A DNA stretch of 5,104 bases from Clostridiales bacterium (GTDB lineage Bacteria; Bacillota; Clostridia; Oscillospirales; Oscillospiraceae), in assembly GCA_017577345.1 (NCBI GenBank), contig PITX01000108.1, forward strand, positions 1-5,104. Direction: 5' to 3'. Both the position numbers and the translations under genes were made by a program. Below are positions 1-5,104 of this stretch, in pieces (positions within the stretch are counted from its first letter, which is position 1; each line of letters begins with the position of its first letter). The notes under the pieces were generated by a model. That model ran no database searches. It saw nothing but the letters and a program-made list of their open reading frames with translations, and had not been told where the DNA came from.

Positions 1-813
1 GCAAGAGCCTACGCAGACAATCGTCCCGCTGACGGCGCAGCACTGCGCGGTATTCAGATGGAAGGTCCGTCCTTCTCCGAAACGAAAAAGGGTGCACAGA
101 ACGGCGCGTATCTCCGTACGCCCGATTTTGAGGCGTTCAAAAAGCTGTTCGACGGCTGCGGCGGTCTGGTGCGAATTGTGGGTGTCGCACCGGAGCTGGA
201 CGGTTCGGTCGATTTTATTCGCAAAGCAACAGAGCTTTGCACCGTTTCGATCGCCCATACGGATGCAGATTACGATGCTGCCCGTGCAGGCATTGCCGCC
301 GGTGTGACGCATCTGACGCACCTGTATAACGCAATGCCCGCCATCCACCACCGCAAGCCCGGCGTGATCGCCGCCGCCGCAGAAGCGGAAACGGTCAGCG
401 CAGAGCTGATCTCCGACGGTCAGCATGTCCATCCGGCATCGGTACGGCTTGCATTCCGGATATTCGGCGCGGCGCGTATGGTGCTGATCTCCGATTCCCT
501 GCGCTGCTGCGGTATGCCCGACGGCGAATATGAGCTGGGCGGTCAGCAGGTCTTCCTCAGAGACGGCATTGCGCGTCTGGCAGACGGGACGATCGCAGGC
601 TCCGCCACCAACCTGTTTGAATGTATGCGGCGGGCGGTATCCTTCGGCATCCCCAGAGAAGATGCCATTCGCGCCGCGACCTATAATCCTGCGCGTCAGA
701 TCGGCTGTCTCCGTGAGGTCGGCTCGATCGCGGGCGGCAAGAACGCAGACTTTGTGCTCTGCGACGAGCAGCTAAATCGCAAGGCTGTCTATCTGGCAGG
801 AAACAAATTATAA
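1..813 (+). CDS. nagA: N-acetylglucosamine-6-phosphate deacetylase, C-terminal part (cut by window start)
   Basis: NagA removes the acetyl group from GlcNAc-6-phosphate to give glucosamine-6-phosphate and acetate in the cytoplasm, feeding amino-sugar catabolism and wall-sugar recycling. The frame is open from base 1, so the Met codon at 58 is internal: it lies in the conserved GIQMEGP stretch. About 270 residues are visible, and roughly 110 appear to be missing by comparison with E. coli NagA. Counting from the first visible residue, the metal-site Glu is E21 (MEGP), the metal histidines are H86 (AHTDAD) and H107 (THLYNAM), the substrate-site His is H142 (DGQHVH) and the catalytic Asp is D165 (LISDSL). 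The H86-H107 and H107-H142 spacings (21 and 35) equal those of E. coli H195-H216-H251. The GTIAGSATNL and NPARQIG motifs follow. The Clostridia-like KKGAQN segment is present. The TAA stop at 811-813 runs straight into a terminator. Only the N-terminus, the promoter and any partner such as nagB are unseen. Confidence 0.94.
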   Translation, partial: ARAYADNRPADGAALRGIQMEGPSFSETKKGAQNGAYLRTPDFEAFKKLFDGCGGLVRIVGVAPELDGSVDFIRKATELCTVSIAHTDADYDAARAGIAAGVTHLTHLYNAMPAIHHRKPGVIAAAAEAETVSAELISDGQHVHPASVRLAFRIFGAARMVLISDSLRCCGMPDGEYELGGQQVFLRDGIARLADGTIAGSATNLFECMRRAVSFGIPREDAIRAATYNPARQIGCLREVGSIAGGKNADFVLCDEQLNRKAVYLAGNKL

Positions 814-817
814 TACG

Positions 818-845
818 AAAAAGGGACGCATCTGCGTCCCTTTTT
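818..845. terminator. Bidirectional intrinsic terminator between convergent nagA and cyclo-ligase genes
   Basis: A perfect 12-bp inverted repeat, 818-829 pairing with 834-845 around the loop ATCT, has an A5 run at the outer left and a T5 run at the outer right. Read from either strand it gives a GC-rich hairpin (GGGACGC/GCGTCCC core) ending in a U-tract. It starts 4 bases after the nagA stop and ends 4 bases before the cyclo-ligase stop, so one element can end both transcripts. Confidence 0.92.
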
Positions 846-849
846 CTGA

Positions 850-1383
850 TTATTCAGAAACCAATACTGCATCGGCGGGGATGTCGTGCGACTCTGTGGG
901 GAGCCGGTCTAATAGCTGAAAGCCGTAGCACAGTGCCACCGTAGGATGGTGCGGCTGCCGCGCAAGAAAGCGGTCATAATAGCCGCCGCCGTAGCCGATG
1001 CGATGCCCGTCACGGTCAAATGCCAGTCCGGGAAGCAAGACCAGTGCAGTCCGGTCGTCTGCCTCCTGCCCATCCACCGGCTCTGCAATGCCGAAGCTGC
1101 CCGTTTCCAGCCTTGTGTCCTCATCGAGGTAGAAAAACCGCAGCTCTTTTCCGAACACCTTCGGCACGGCTACGCGTTTCCCGTCCTTCCGCGCCTGACG
1201 GATGATCGTATCCGTCCGCACCTCCTGATTGGCACTCAGATAGACATAGAGCGTTTTTGCGGCGCAGTAGAGCGGATGAGCAAAGAGCTGCTGCGCCAGA
1301 GCGTCCGATGCCATATGGATCTCCGCCGCACACATCGCCTGTTTTTTCTGTGTCATTTCACGCCGCAGGGTGTCTTTGTCCAT
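850..1383 (-). CDS. ygfA: 5-formyltetrahydrofolate cyclo-ligase (MTHFS, YgfA/YqgN family)
   Basis: This cytoplasmic enzyme converts 5-formyl-THF (folinic acid) to 5,10-methenyl-THF using ATP, clearing an inhibitory folate side product. The product is 177 residues, close to the usual size for the family. The N-terminal part carries the basic helix common in the family (DKDTLRREM, 2-10). The core has VYLSANQEVRT (47-57), the family signature LPGLAFDRDG (117-126) and the glycine-rich phosphate-binding segment IGYGGGYYDRFL (129-140). The C-terminal LPTESHDIPAD (161-171) follows. The ATG at 1383 is chosen because the ribosome site GAGGTGA sits 7 bases upstream of it and a near-consensus promoter lies just beyond. 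The gene is transcribed alone, convergent with nagA and divergent from the lipid kinase, which fits a housekeeping gene. I see no truncation or lost motif. The symbol follows the E. coli/YgfA naming; names vary between species. Confidence 0.96.
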   Translation of the reverse strand: MDKDTLRREMTQKKQAMCAAEIHMASDALAQQLFAHPLYCAAKTLYVYLSANQEVRTDTIIRQARKDGKRVAVPKVFGKELRFFYLDEDTRLETGSFGIAEPVDGQEADDRTALVLLPGLAFDRDGHRIGYGGGYYDRFLARQPHHPTVALCYGFQLLDRLPTESHDIPADAVLVSE

Positions 1384-1387
1384 ACTC

Positions 1388-1394
1388 TCACCTC
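1388..1394 (-). promoter_or_regulatory. Ribosome binding site of the cyclo-ligase gene
   Basis: On the minus strand GAGGTGA precedes the ATG at 1383; the GAGG core is 7 bases from it. It is a good match to the Gram-positive Shine-Dalgarno consensus and supports the chosen start. Confidence 0.8.
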
Positions 1395-1400
1395 ATTTTC

Positions 1401-1429
1401 AGTATAATGTTCCGCTTTCTCGCTGTCAA
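1401..1429 (-). promoter_or_regulatory. Sigma-A type promoter of the cyclo-ligase gene
   Basis: On the minus strand an exact -35 box TTGACA (plus-strand 1424-1429) is followed after exactly 17 bases by TATACT (plus-strand 1401-1406), one mismatch from the TATAAT consensus. Transcription should start near 1394-1395, which gives a leader of only about 11-12 bases starting at the ribosome site itself. The boxes are seen directly; the start point is inferred from usual spacing. Confidence 0.82.
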
Positions 1430-1455
1430 TCCAAAGTTGCATGAATGAAAAAACC

Positions 1456-1465
1456 TGTTGCAACA
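1456..1465. promoter_or_regulatory. Palindrome over the -35 box of the lipid kinase promoter (possible operator)
   Basis: TGTTGCAACA is a perfect 10-bp palindrome that covers the -35 hexamer TTGCAA of the lipid kinase promoter. The half-site GTTGCA also occurs 21 bases upstream (1436-1441), about two helical turns away and between the two divergent promoters. The placement would suit a repressor or activator, but no known operator is recognised and a short palindrome can occur by chance. Confidence 0.3.
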
Positions 1466-1486
1466 AAAATCGACAGGGTGTATAAT
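1458..1486 (+). promoter_or_regulatory. Sigma-A type promoter of the lipid kinase gene
   Basis: TTGCAA (1458-1463) and a consensus TATAAT (1481-1486) are separated by exactly 17 bases. Transcription should start near 1492-1493, leaving a leader of about 23 bases before the ATG at 1516. It is divergent from the cyclo-ligase promoter; the two -35 boxes are 28 bases apart. Confidence 0.85.
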
Positions 1487-1501
1487 AGAGGAAATATTTA
1501 C

Positions 1502-1507
1502 GGAAGG
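1502..1507 (+). promoter_or_regulatory. Ribosome binding site that decides the lipid kinase start
   Basis: GGAAGG lies 8 bases upstream of the ATG at 1516. An in-frame GTG at 1507 overlaps the end of this site, and its nearest purine-rich stretch (AGAGGA, 1487-1492) is about 14 bases away and straddles the predicted transcription start. The ATG at 1516 is therefore the better start. Confidence 0.75.
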
Positions 1508-1515
1508 TGCATCGT

Positions 1516-2379
1516 ATGATTTATCATGTTCTGTTCAATCCTTATGCCGGAAACGGCACCTGCGAGGAAGAAGCGAAACAATTGCATATGGATGGCGGCG
1601 ATCTGGTATTCCATGACATGACGAAGTTGGGCAGCTACGCTTCCTTCTTCGGCGGAATATCACCCGATGACGGTGTGATCCTGACCGGCGGTGACGGCAC
1701 GATCAACCGTTTCATCAACGAAACAGAAGGGCTGGACATCCAAAACGACATCCTGTATTACGCCGTCGGAACGGGAAACGATTTTCTGACCGATCTGGGG
1801 AAAAAGGTCGGTCAGCCGCCCTTCTCCATCAAGAAATACCTCTGCGACCTGCCGACGGTCACGGTCAAGGGCAGGAACTACCGTTTCCTCAACGGCGTCG
1901 GCTACGGCATTGACGGCTACTGCTGTGAGGTCGGCGACAAATTGAAGAAAAAATCGGGCAAGCCGGTCAATTATGCCGCGATCGCCATCAAGGGACTTCT
2001 TTTCCACTTCAAGCCGGCAAACGCGACTTTGATCGTTGACGGCAAGGAGCATCATTTCAAAAAGGTCTGGCTTGCGCCGACGATGCACGGTCGTTTTTAT
2101 GGCGGCGGCATGATGATCGCTCCGCAGCAGGATCGCAGGAATGCCGAGCGCACGGTCACGGTTTCTCTCCTCTACGGCTCGGGCAAGCTGAAAACGCTGA
2201 TCGTCTTCCCGTCCATTTTTAAGGGAGAACATATCAAGCACACCGAGATGTGTCAGACACTGACCGGACACGATATTACGGTGAAATTTGACCGTCCGAC
2301 CGCTTTGCAGATCGACGGCGAAACAGTGCTCGTCGTGACGGAATATTCCGTCAGCAGTAAAGTACCGATCCATGTATAA
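1516..2379 (+). CDS. Diacylglycerol kinase family lipid kinase (DAGK_cat / YegS-like)
   Basis: Soluble or membrane-associated kinases of this family phosphorylate a lipid alcohol, often diacylglycerol to phosphatidic acid, with ATP at the inner membrane face. With the ATG start the protein has 287 residues, a typical length. Motifs in order are NPYAGNG (8-14) at the N-terminal nucleotide-site strand, the signature GGDGT (58-62) in LTGGDGTINRFIN, GTGNDF (85-90), and NGVGYGIDGYC, which opens the C-terminal beta-sandwich domain. The C-terminal DRPTALQIDGE is also usual in the family. There is no signal peptide or membrane segment. The gene is monocistronic: it has its own promoter, an opposed gene upstream, and a long repeat-filled spacer downstream. 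The lipid substrate cannot be read from sequence: B. subtilis DgkB recycles diacylglycerol left by lipoteichoic acid synthesis, while YegS and other relatives differ, so no symbol is given. A start at GTG 1507 would add three residues. Confidence 0.93.
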   Translation: MIYHVLFNPYAGNGTCEEEAKQLHMDGGDLVFHDMTKLGSYASFFGGISPDDGVILTGGDGTINRFINETEGLDIQNDILYYAVGTGNDFLTDLGKKVGQPPFSIKKYLCDLPTVTVKGRNYRFLNGVGYGIDGYCCEVGDKLKKKSGKPVNYAAIAIKGLLFHFKPANATLIVDGKEHHFKKVWLAPTMHGRFYGGGMMIAPQQDRRNAERTVTVSLLYGSGKLKTLIVFPSIFKGEHIKHTEMCQTLTGHDITVKFDRPTALQIDGETVLVVTEYSVSSKVPIHV

Positions 2380-2390
2380 GGAAAAGGGGC

Positions 2391-2406
2391 TGCCGCAAAA
2401 TTCGCA
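2391..2406. repeat. Left half of a split flanking inverted repeat
   Basis: TGCCGCAAAATTCGCA sits 11 bases after the lipid kinase stop, immediately before and overlapping the truncated first array unit. Its right half, AATTCGCA (2399-2406), is complementary to TGCGAATT at 2631-2638. Its left half, TGCCGCA (2391-2397), is complementary to TGCGGCA at 2719-2725. The two right-hand partners occur in the order expected for one longer arm but are separated by 80 bases. The matches are short (8 and 7 bp), so chance is not excluded. Confidence 0.4.
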
Positions 2407-2604
2407 AGCTGTGACGGGGTTTCCCGTCTCTTGTCCCCCTTGCTGAAGGGGGTGGCACGGCGCAAGCCGTGACGGGGGATTCCGTCTTTTGTCCCCCTTG
2501 CTAAAGGGGGTGGCACGGCGTAAGCCGTGACGGAAGATTTCATCTCTTGTCCCCCTTGCTGAAGGGGGTGTCACGGCGCAAGCCGTGACGGGGGATTTCA
2601 TTAG
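2403..2604 (+). repeat. Tandem array of 58-bp two-hairpin palindromic units (about 3.5 copies)
   Basis: Unit starts (TTGTCCCCCTTGCT) fall at 2431, 2489 and 2547, an exact period of 58. A partial unit at 2403-2430 matches only the second half. Each full unit has hairpin 1, CCCCCTT-GCTG/GCTA-AAGGGGG (7-bp stem), and hairpin 2, CACGGC-GCAA/GTAA-GCCGTG, whose loops both fit the GNRA tetraloop rule. In the third unit hairpin 2 extends to a perfect 8-bp stem (GTCACGGC/GCCGTGAC); units 1 and 2 have one G-A mismatch there. A third short stem, GACGG/CCGTC, is present in the partial unit (6 bp, GACGGG/CCCGTC) and unit 1 but decays in later units. The third unit fades after about 2600. The design resembles non-coding palindromic intergenic repeats common in Clostridia; no named family is claimed. 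Confidence 0.9.
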
Positions 2605-2630
2605 TAAATAAGTGATGTTTTTTCTAATTC

Positions 2631-2638
2631 TGCGAATT
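2631..2638. repeat. Right partner of the flanking inverted repeat
   Basis: TGCGAATT is the reverse complement of AATTCGCA at 2399-2406, so the pair encloses the tandem array. It lies in an AT-rich stretch that also contains the palindrome AAAATGATTTT (2641-2651) and a small AATTC/GAATT stem (2626-2638). Confidence 0.4.
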
Positions 2639-2658
2639 GGAAAATGATTTTGAATTAC

Positions 2659-2717
2659 GGAGGGAGAACCCCTCCACCGCTTCGCGGTTCCCCTCCCCTT
2701 AGCAGGGGAGGACAAAA
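2659..2717 (-). repeat. Inverted, diverged copy of the two-hairpin repeat element
   Basis: Read on the minus strand this begins TTTTGTC, as the array units do. It continues with hairpin 1 CCTCCCCT-GCTA-AGGGGAGG (plus-strand 2692-2711, 8-bp stem) and hairpin 2 ACCGC-GAA-GCGGT (2676-2688). A third stem, GGAGGG/CCCTCC (2659-2664 with 2670-2675), follows. The order of parts and the hairpin 1 loop match the array units, while the stem bases differ on both arms with pairing kept. It is best read as another member of the same element family inserted in the opposite direction. Confidence 0.78.
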
Positions 2718-2736
2718 GTGCGGCACACATATGTCG

Positions 2737-2773
2737 TGTCATTGCGAGCCGATTTCATCGGCTCGCAATGACA
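2737..2773. repeat. Perfect 17-bp inverted repeat, unrelated to the array
   Basis: TGTCATTGCGAGCCGAT (2737-2753) pairs without mismatch with 2757-2773 around the three-base loop TTC. There is no T-run after either arm (GGTATCC to the right, CGACATA on the minus side), so it is not an ordinary terminator. The TGTCATTGCGAG core resembles a palindromic repeat seen between genes in many bacteria; that link is from memory and not checked. Confidence 0.85.
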
Positions 2774-2826
2774 GGTATCCTAATGCTATTCTTCATTTTG
2801 ACGGTTACGGACTTTTTTGACAGTCT

Positions 2827-2857
2827 GAGCAGCGGGCTTGTGTGAAGCCCGCTGCTC
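2827..2857 (+). terminator. Strong hairpin terminator with its T-rich tail on the + side
   Basis: GAGCAGCGGGCTT (2827-2839) pairs perfectly over 13 bp with 2845-2857 around the loop GTGTG. On the + strand it is followed by TTTCATTTTATT, an imperfect U-tract, so it can end transcripts coming from the lipid kinase and the repeats. On the minus strand it starts 7 bases after the YfhO stop, but is followed by AGACTGTCAAAAAAG, without a U-tract. It may still form the 3' end or a stabilising stem of the YfhO transcript. Confidence 0.7.
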
Positions 2858-2864
2858 TTTCATT

Positions 2865-5104
2865 TTATTCTTCCTCCGGATCAGGGAAAAGCGTATACTC
2901 TTTCCGTCGCAGATAGAGCAGTCCGCCGAACAGGAGCAGTGCTGACGCACTGATCAGCCAGCCGGTCGTCAGACCCGGTGCGCTGTAGTGCAGAGTGATC
3001 GCGTGCGTTCCCGCACTGAGCGGGAACGAGACCACGGCATCCGTCAGCTTGACGGAGGGATTTGACGGATCAAAGGTAGCCGCAAGCTCCACCTCTTCGC
3101 CGTCCACCGTTGCTGTCCAGCCCGGCTCATACGGGACGGAGGTATAGAACAAGCCATCCTGCCGCGCTGTAATGATGCCGGTCAGCGTGGTGTCCGTGAC
3201 CTTTGTGAGCTCCCACGGCTCATCGGCAAGCTCCGCATGACCGCGCCGGAAAACGCTGTCGTTCATCAGCTCGACATCTGCCGAGAAGGTGCCCTGCCCA
3301 CCGGCATCAATGAAATAGACCAGCTTGATTTCATCACCCGCTGCAAACCAGCCGAGACTGAACATACTGCGTGCCTTGATGTTGCGTTCAAAAAGGTACT
3401 CGCCGTTGTGATAAGCAGACACATTGTTGACACCGGTAAACTTCGTTGTTGCGCAGTACAGACCGTCTACCGGTGCACGGTAGATCACGCTGTAGCTGGA
3501 ACGCTCCGATGCATTCACACAGTTATAGGAATACTGTGTCCCGCTCGTGCCGCTTGCCTCGATCGTGCTGTTTTCATCCGAGGCGATCAATTGCTCATAA
3601 GGCAACGGCGTATACAGCGGCTCCTGCAGTCCGGTCGCAAGGCGGAATATATCGTTCTGCTCCCAGATCGGATTATATTTTTCCTCCTCCGCCACAAAAT
3701 CAGCCAGTTGGCTGTCTGCCATGAAGCCGAGAGAAATGAAATAGTCATTGCGCAGAAGGTTGGTGCTGCCTTCCGTTGCGATCAGCGTGTTATACTGCGT
3801 ATCGCGGTACTGCCCGTCGCGGTCAAGCAGATACTTGATGCCGCACATTGCGTTGACAAACGGTGAGGACTCGTAATAGACAAATCGGTTGCTTCCCGGC
3901 CAGGACGATGTGCCGAGAGAGCGGGAAAAGCGGTTGAAATTGACATTTGCAGACGAGGTGAAGATAGAAACGCCGTTGTAACCGTTGAGTGCGCCGTCAT
4001 TCAGCGTGTGCGTATTGGTCGCCTCTGTGCGCCAGAAGGTGGTTTTTCCTTTCTCCTGCTCCTCGATCTTCTCCAGAAGAAGCTGTACTGCCTCGCCGTC
4101 CTTCGGATAGCCGGTGCGCGTGGTGACCGACACCTTACGGACACCGAAGCTGAAACAGGAGATCATCTCGCAGGCAATCACCGCCATCAGAATTGCAGAG
4201 GAAAGTGTCCGGCGCATCCGGGTCTTTCCGTAGACGAGGAAAAAAGCGACCATTCCGCCGAGAACAAGGACTGCAGCCACGAGGGATTTCAGCCCGATCT
4301 CCTCCGCACCGTAGGCGTTCCAGATCAGCAGTCCGCCAATCGGCACGATAATGAACAGGTACCATGTTTTGAACTCGTCCATCAGCGTATAGGCGCGGTA
4401 CGCCATGCAGATCGTGACAAAGCTGAACAGGAAGCTGAACCGGTATGGCAGCATATTGGGGAAATGGAAGCCGTGCCAGATATAGTCCAGATAGCGGAAT
4501 ATAAAGCTCAGCAGCAAAAACAGCAGCAGGAACACATTGCAGAGCTTTTCACGCAGTCTGATCTTTCTGCAGCAGCAGAAATAGAGCGACAGGATCAGCG
4601 CGGAGAAGCCGCAGTATACATTCGGCAGACCCTCCATCTTGGTGATCGAGGGAATGGGCATCAGATTTGTAAAAATCTTTTTGGATGCCTCCCACAGACC
4701 GGGAAGCGTCTCCTTCCACAGGAAACCGAGCAGACTCTGTCCCTCCGGAACGGTACCGCTGACGCCGGTCGCAATGTTCATACCGAAGAATGCAACATCA
4801 TTACTCTTGGCGGAATATGTGATTTCCATCGCCTTGAGTGTCGGAAGCAGGATGGCAGCGGCAAGCCCGAAGCCGAGCAGGGTGCAGATGCCGATACGCA
4901 GAAAACGCCGCAGAAAGTTCAGGAAGCCCTGCCAGCAGACAATGCAATAGACGATAAATGACAGAAGAACAAAAATGCAGCTGAAATAGGCGATATAATA
5001 ATTGCACCAAAGGGAGAGTGCCAGTGCGATCACATACAGACGGAATTTGCCGTCGCGCAGGAGGCAGACCGTGCCTGCCACCAACAGCGGCAGCAGCGCA
5101 AAGG
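2865..5104 (-). CDS. YfhO-family polytopic membrane protein (N-terminus cut by window end)
   Basis: YfhO proteins are large multi-pass membrane proteins. In B. subtilis, Staphylococcus and Listeria, members help add sugars to teichoic acids outside the cell, acting with an undecaprenyl-phosphate glycosyltransferase such as CsbB. The frame is open to the window edge, so the TTG at 5084 is not a start; 745 residues are visible and I estimate some 100-200 are missing. Counting from the first visible residue, hydrophobic segments lie near 1-15, 25-58 (a likely pair), 71-92, 161-178, 187-205, 216-237, 247-264, 272-291 and 300-320. Family-type stretches are CNYYIAY (33-39) and FPNMLPYRFSF (214-224). 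A long soluble, presumably extracytoplasmic region follows to about residue 705; near its end is YEPGWTATVDGEEVEL, the usual YfhO tail region. A last membrane helix (about 711-731) and a charged end, RRKEYTLFPDPEEE, close the protein. The substrate here is unknown. Partner genes would lie to the right of the window. Confidence 0.9.
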   Translation of the reverse strand, partial: FALLPLLVAGTVCLLRDGKFRLYVIALALSLWCNYYIAYFSCIFVLLSFIVYCIVCWQGFLNFLRRFLRIGICTLLGFGLAAAILLPTLKAMEITYSAKSNDVAFFGMNIATGVSGTVPEGQSLLGFLWKETLPGLWEASKKIFTNLMPIPSITKMEGLPNVYCGFSALILSLYFCCCRKIRLREKLCNVFLLLFLLLSFIFRYLDYIWHGFHFPNMLPYRFSFLFSFVTICMAYRAYTLMDEFKTWYLFIIVPIGGLLIWNAYGAEEIGLKSLVAAVLVLGGMVAFFLVYGKTRMRRTLSSAILMAVIACEMISCFSFGVRKVSVTTRTGYPKDGEAVQLLLEKIEEQEKGKTTFWRTEATNTHTLNDGALNGYNGVSIFTSSANVNFNRFSRSLGTSSWPGSNRFVYYESSPFVNAMCGIKYLLDRDGQYRDTQYNTLIATEGSTNLLRNDYFISLGFMADSQLADFVAEEEKYNPIWEQNDIFRLATGLQEPLYTPLPYEQLIASDENSTIEASGTSGTQYSYNCVNASERSSYSVIYRAPVDGLYCATTKFTGVNNVSAYHNGEYLFERNIKARSMFSLGWFAAGDEIKLVYFIDAGGQGTFSADVELMNDSVFRRGHAELADEPWELTKVTDTTLTGIITARQDGLFYTSVPYEPGWTATVDGEEVELAATFDPSNPSVKLTDAVVSFPLSAGTHAITLHYSAPGLTTGWLISASALLLFGGLLYLRRKEYTLFPDPEEE

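Larger units (their letters stand above)
2380..2864. other. Repeat-filled spacer without a credible protein gene
   Basis: This 485-bp gap lies between the convergent lipid kinase and YfhO-like genes. In order it holds a left flank with TGCCGCA and AATTCGCA, a tandem array of 58-bp two-hairpin units, an AT-rich stretch (about 2605-2657), an inverted and diverged copy of the same element, a perfect 17-bp hairpin, and a terminator-like hairpin. Frames open across it are crossed by a 58-bp repeat whose length is not a multiple of three, so repeated units are read in different frames and give unrelated low-complexity peptides. No ordinary terminator directly follows the lipid kinase stop. Confidence 0.8.

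Noticed and set aside
58..813. A complete 251-residue protein starting at Met 58
   Set aside because: The frame is open from base 1 and the Met lies inside the metal-binding GIQMEGP motif of NagA, so it is internal.
946..1407. 153-codon plus-strand open frame opposite the cyclo-ligase
   Set aside because: Shadow of a gene with all its family motifs; the frame runs into the opposing promoter and has no start signals.
1403..1408. Plus-strand TATAAT as a second promoter toward the lipid kinase
   Set aside because: No -35-like sequence lies about 17 bases upstream and there is no extended -10. The box is the complement side of the cyclo-ligase -10 region, and a far better promoter lies at 1458-1486.
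2253..2543. 96-codon minus frame overlapping the array
   Set aside because: Same repeat translation in another frame, running on into antisense of the lipid kinase; no ribosome site or domain seen.
2403..2604. CRISPR array
   Set aside because: The 58-bp units are repeated end to end with no variable spacers between short constant repeats, and each unit holds two hairpins. No cas gene is present.
2597..2626. Terminator before the T6 run at 2618-2623
   Set aside because: The only stem next to the T-run is weak and bulged (CATTA against TAAGTG); the strong hairpin of unit 3 ends about 30 bases earlier. Not supported as a terminator.
1660..2742. 360-codon open frame on the minus strand across the lipid kinase and the repeat array
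   Set aside because: It is antisense to a gene with clear DAGK motifs. Its N-terminal half is translated palindromic repeats, read in shifting frames because 58 is not a multiple of three. The peptide has the Arg/Pro/Gly-rich look of a false gene.
3237..3866. 209-codon plus-strand open frame opposite the YfhO extracytoplasmic region
   Set aside because: Antisense shadow with no domain; codons follow the reversed YfhO reading frame.
4008..4961. 317-codon plus-strand open frame opposite the YfhO-like gene
   Set aside because: It is fully antisense to well-supported membrane segments and family stretches of YfhO, its product is Gln/Glu/His-rich without a recognisable domain, and no promoter or ribosome site was seen for it.

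Overview
The window carries four protein genes and one repeat-rich spacer on what looks like a Gram-positive (Firmicutes) chromosome, most likely a Clostridia member of the Ruminococcus/Oscillospiraceae kind. This rests on a Gram-positive-style YfhO membrane protein, a soluble YegS/DagK-type lipid kinase, near-consensus sigma-A promoters, purine-rich ribosome binding sites and fairly GC-rich coding sequence. The assignment is an inference from gene content, not a database result. Both ends of the window cut through genes.

Layout. Positions 1-813 (+) hold the C-terminal part of N-acetylglucosamine-6-phosphate deacetylase (nagA), with its metal and catalytic residues present. A strong symmetrical terminator at 818-845 separates it from the convergent 5-formyltetrahydrofolate cyclo-ligase gene (850-1383, -). 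A 132-bp divergent spacer (1384-1515) then holds two back-to-back promoters, both with exact 17-bp spacing: one for the cyclo-ligase and one for a diacylglycerol-kinase-family lipid kinase (1516-2379, +). The lipid kinase converges on a large YfhO-family membrane protein gene (2865 to the right edge, -), which is cut at its N-terminus by the window edge.

The unusual part is the 485-bp gap between the lipid kinase and the yfhO-like gene (2380-2864). It holds a tandem array of about three and a half 58-bp units, each built of two adjacent hairpins. After it comes a diverged copy of the same two-hairpin design in inverted orientation, then an unrelated perfect 17-bp hairpin (2737-2773), and finally a 13-bp hairpin (2827-2857) whose T-rich tail points in the + direction. 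Between the array units and the inverted copy, stem sequences change while pairing is kept and loops are nearly constant. Short complementary blocks around the array suggest that an older hairpin was split by later insertion. No protein gene is credible in this gap.

The four genes do not form an operon. nagA belongs to amino-sugar catabolism, the cyclo-ligase to folate housekeeping, and the lipid kinase and YfhO protein to envelope lipid and glycopolymer metabolism. I found no defence system, CRISPR array, tRNA, rRNA or intact transposon. The best candidate for something poorly described is the repeat cluster.
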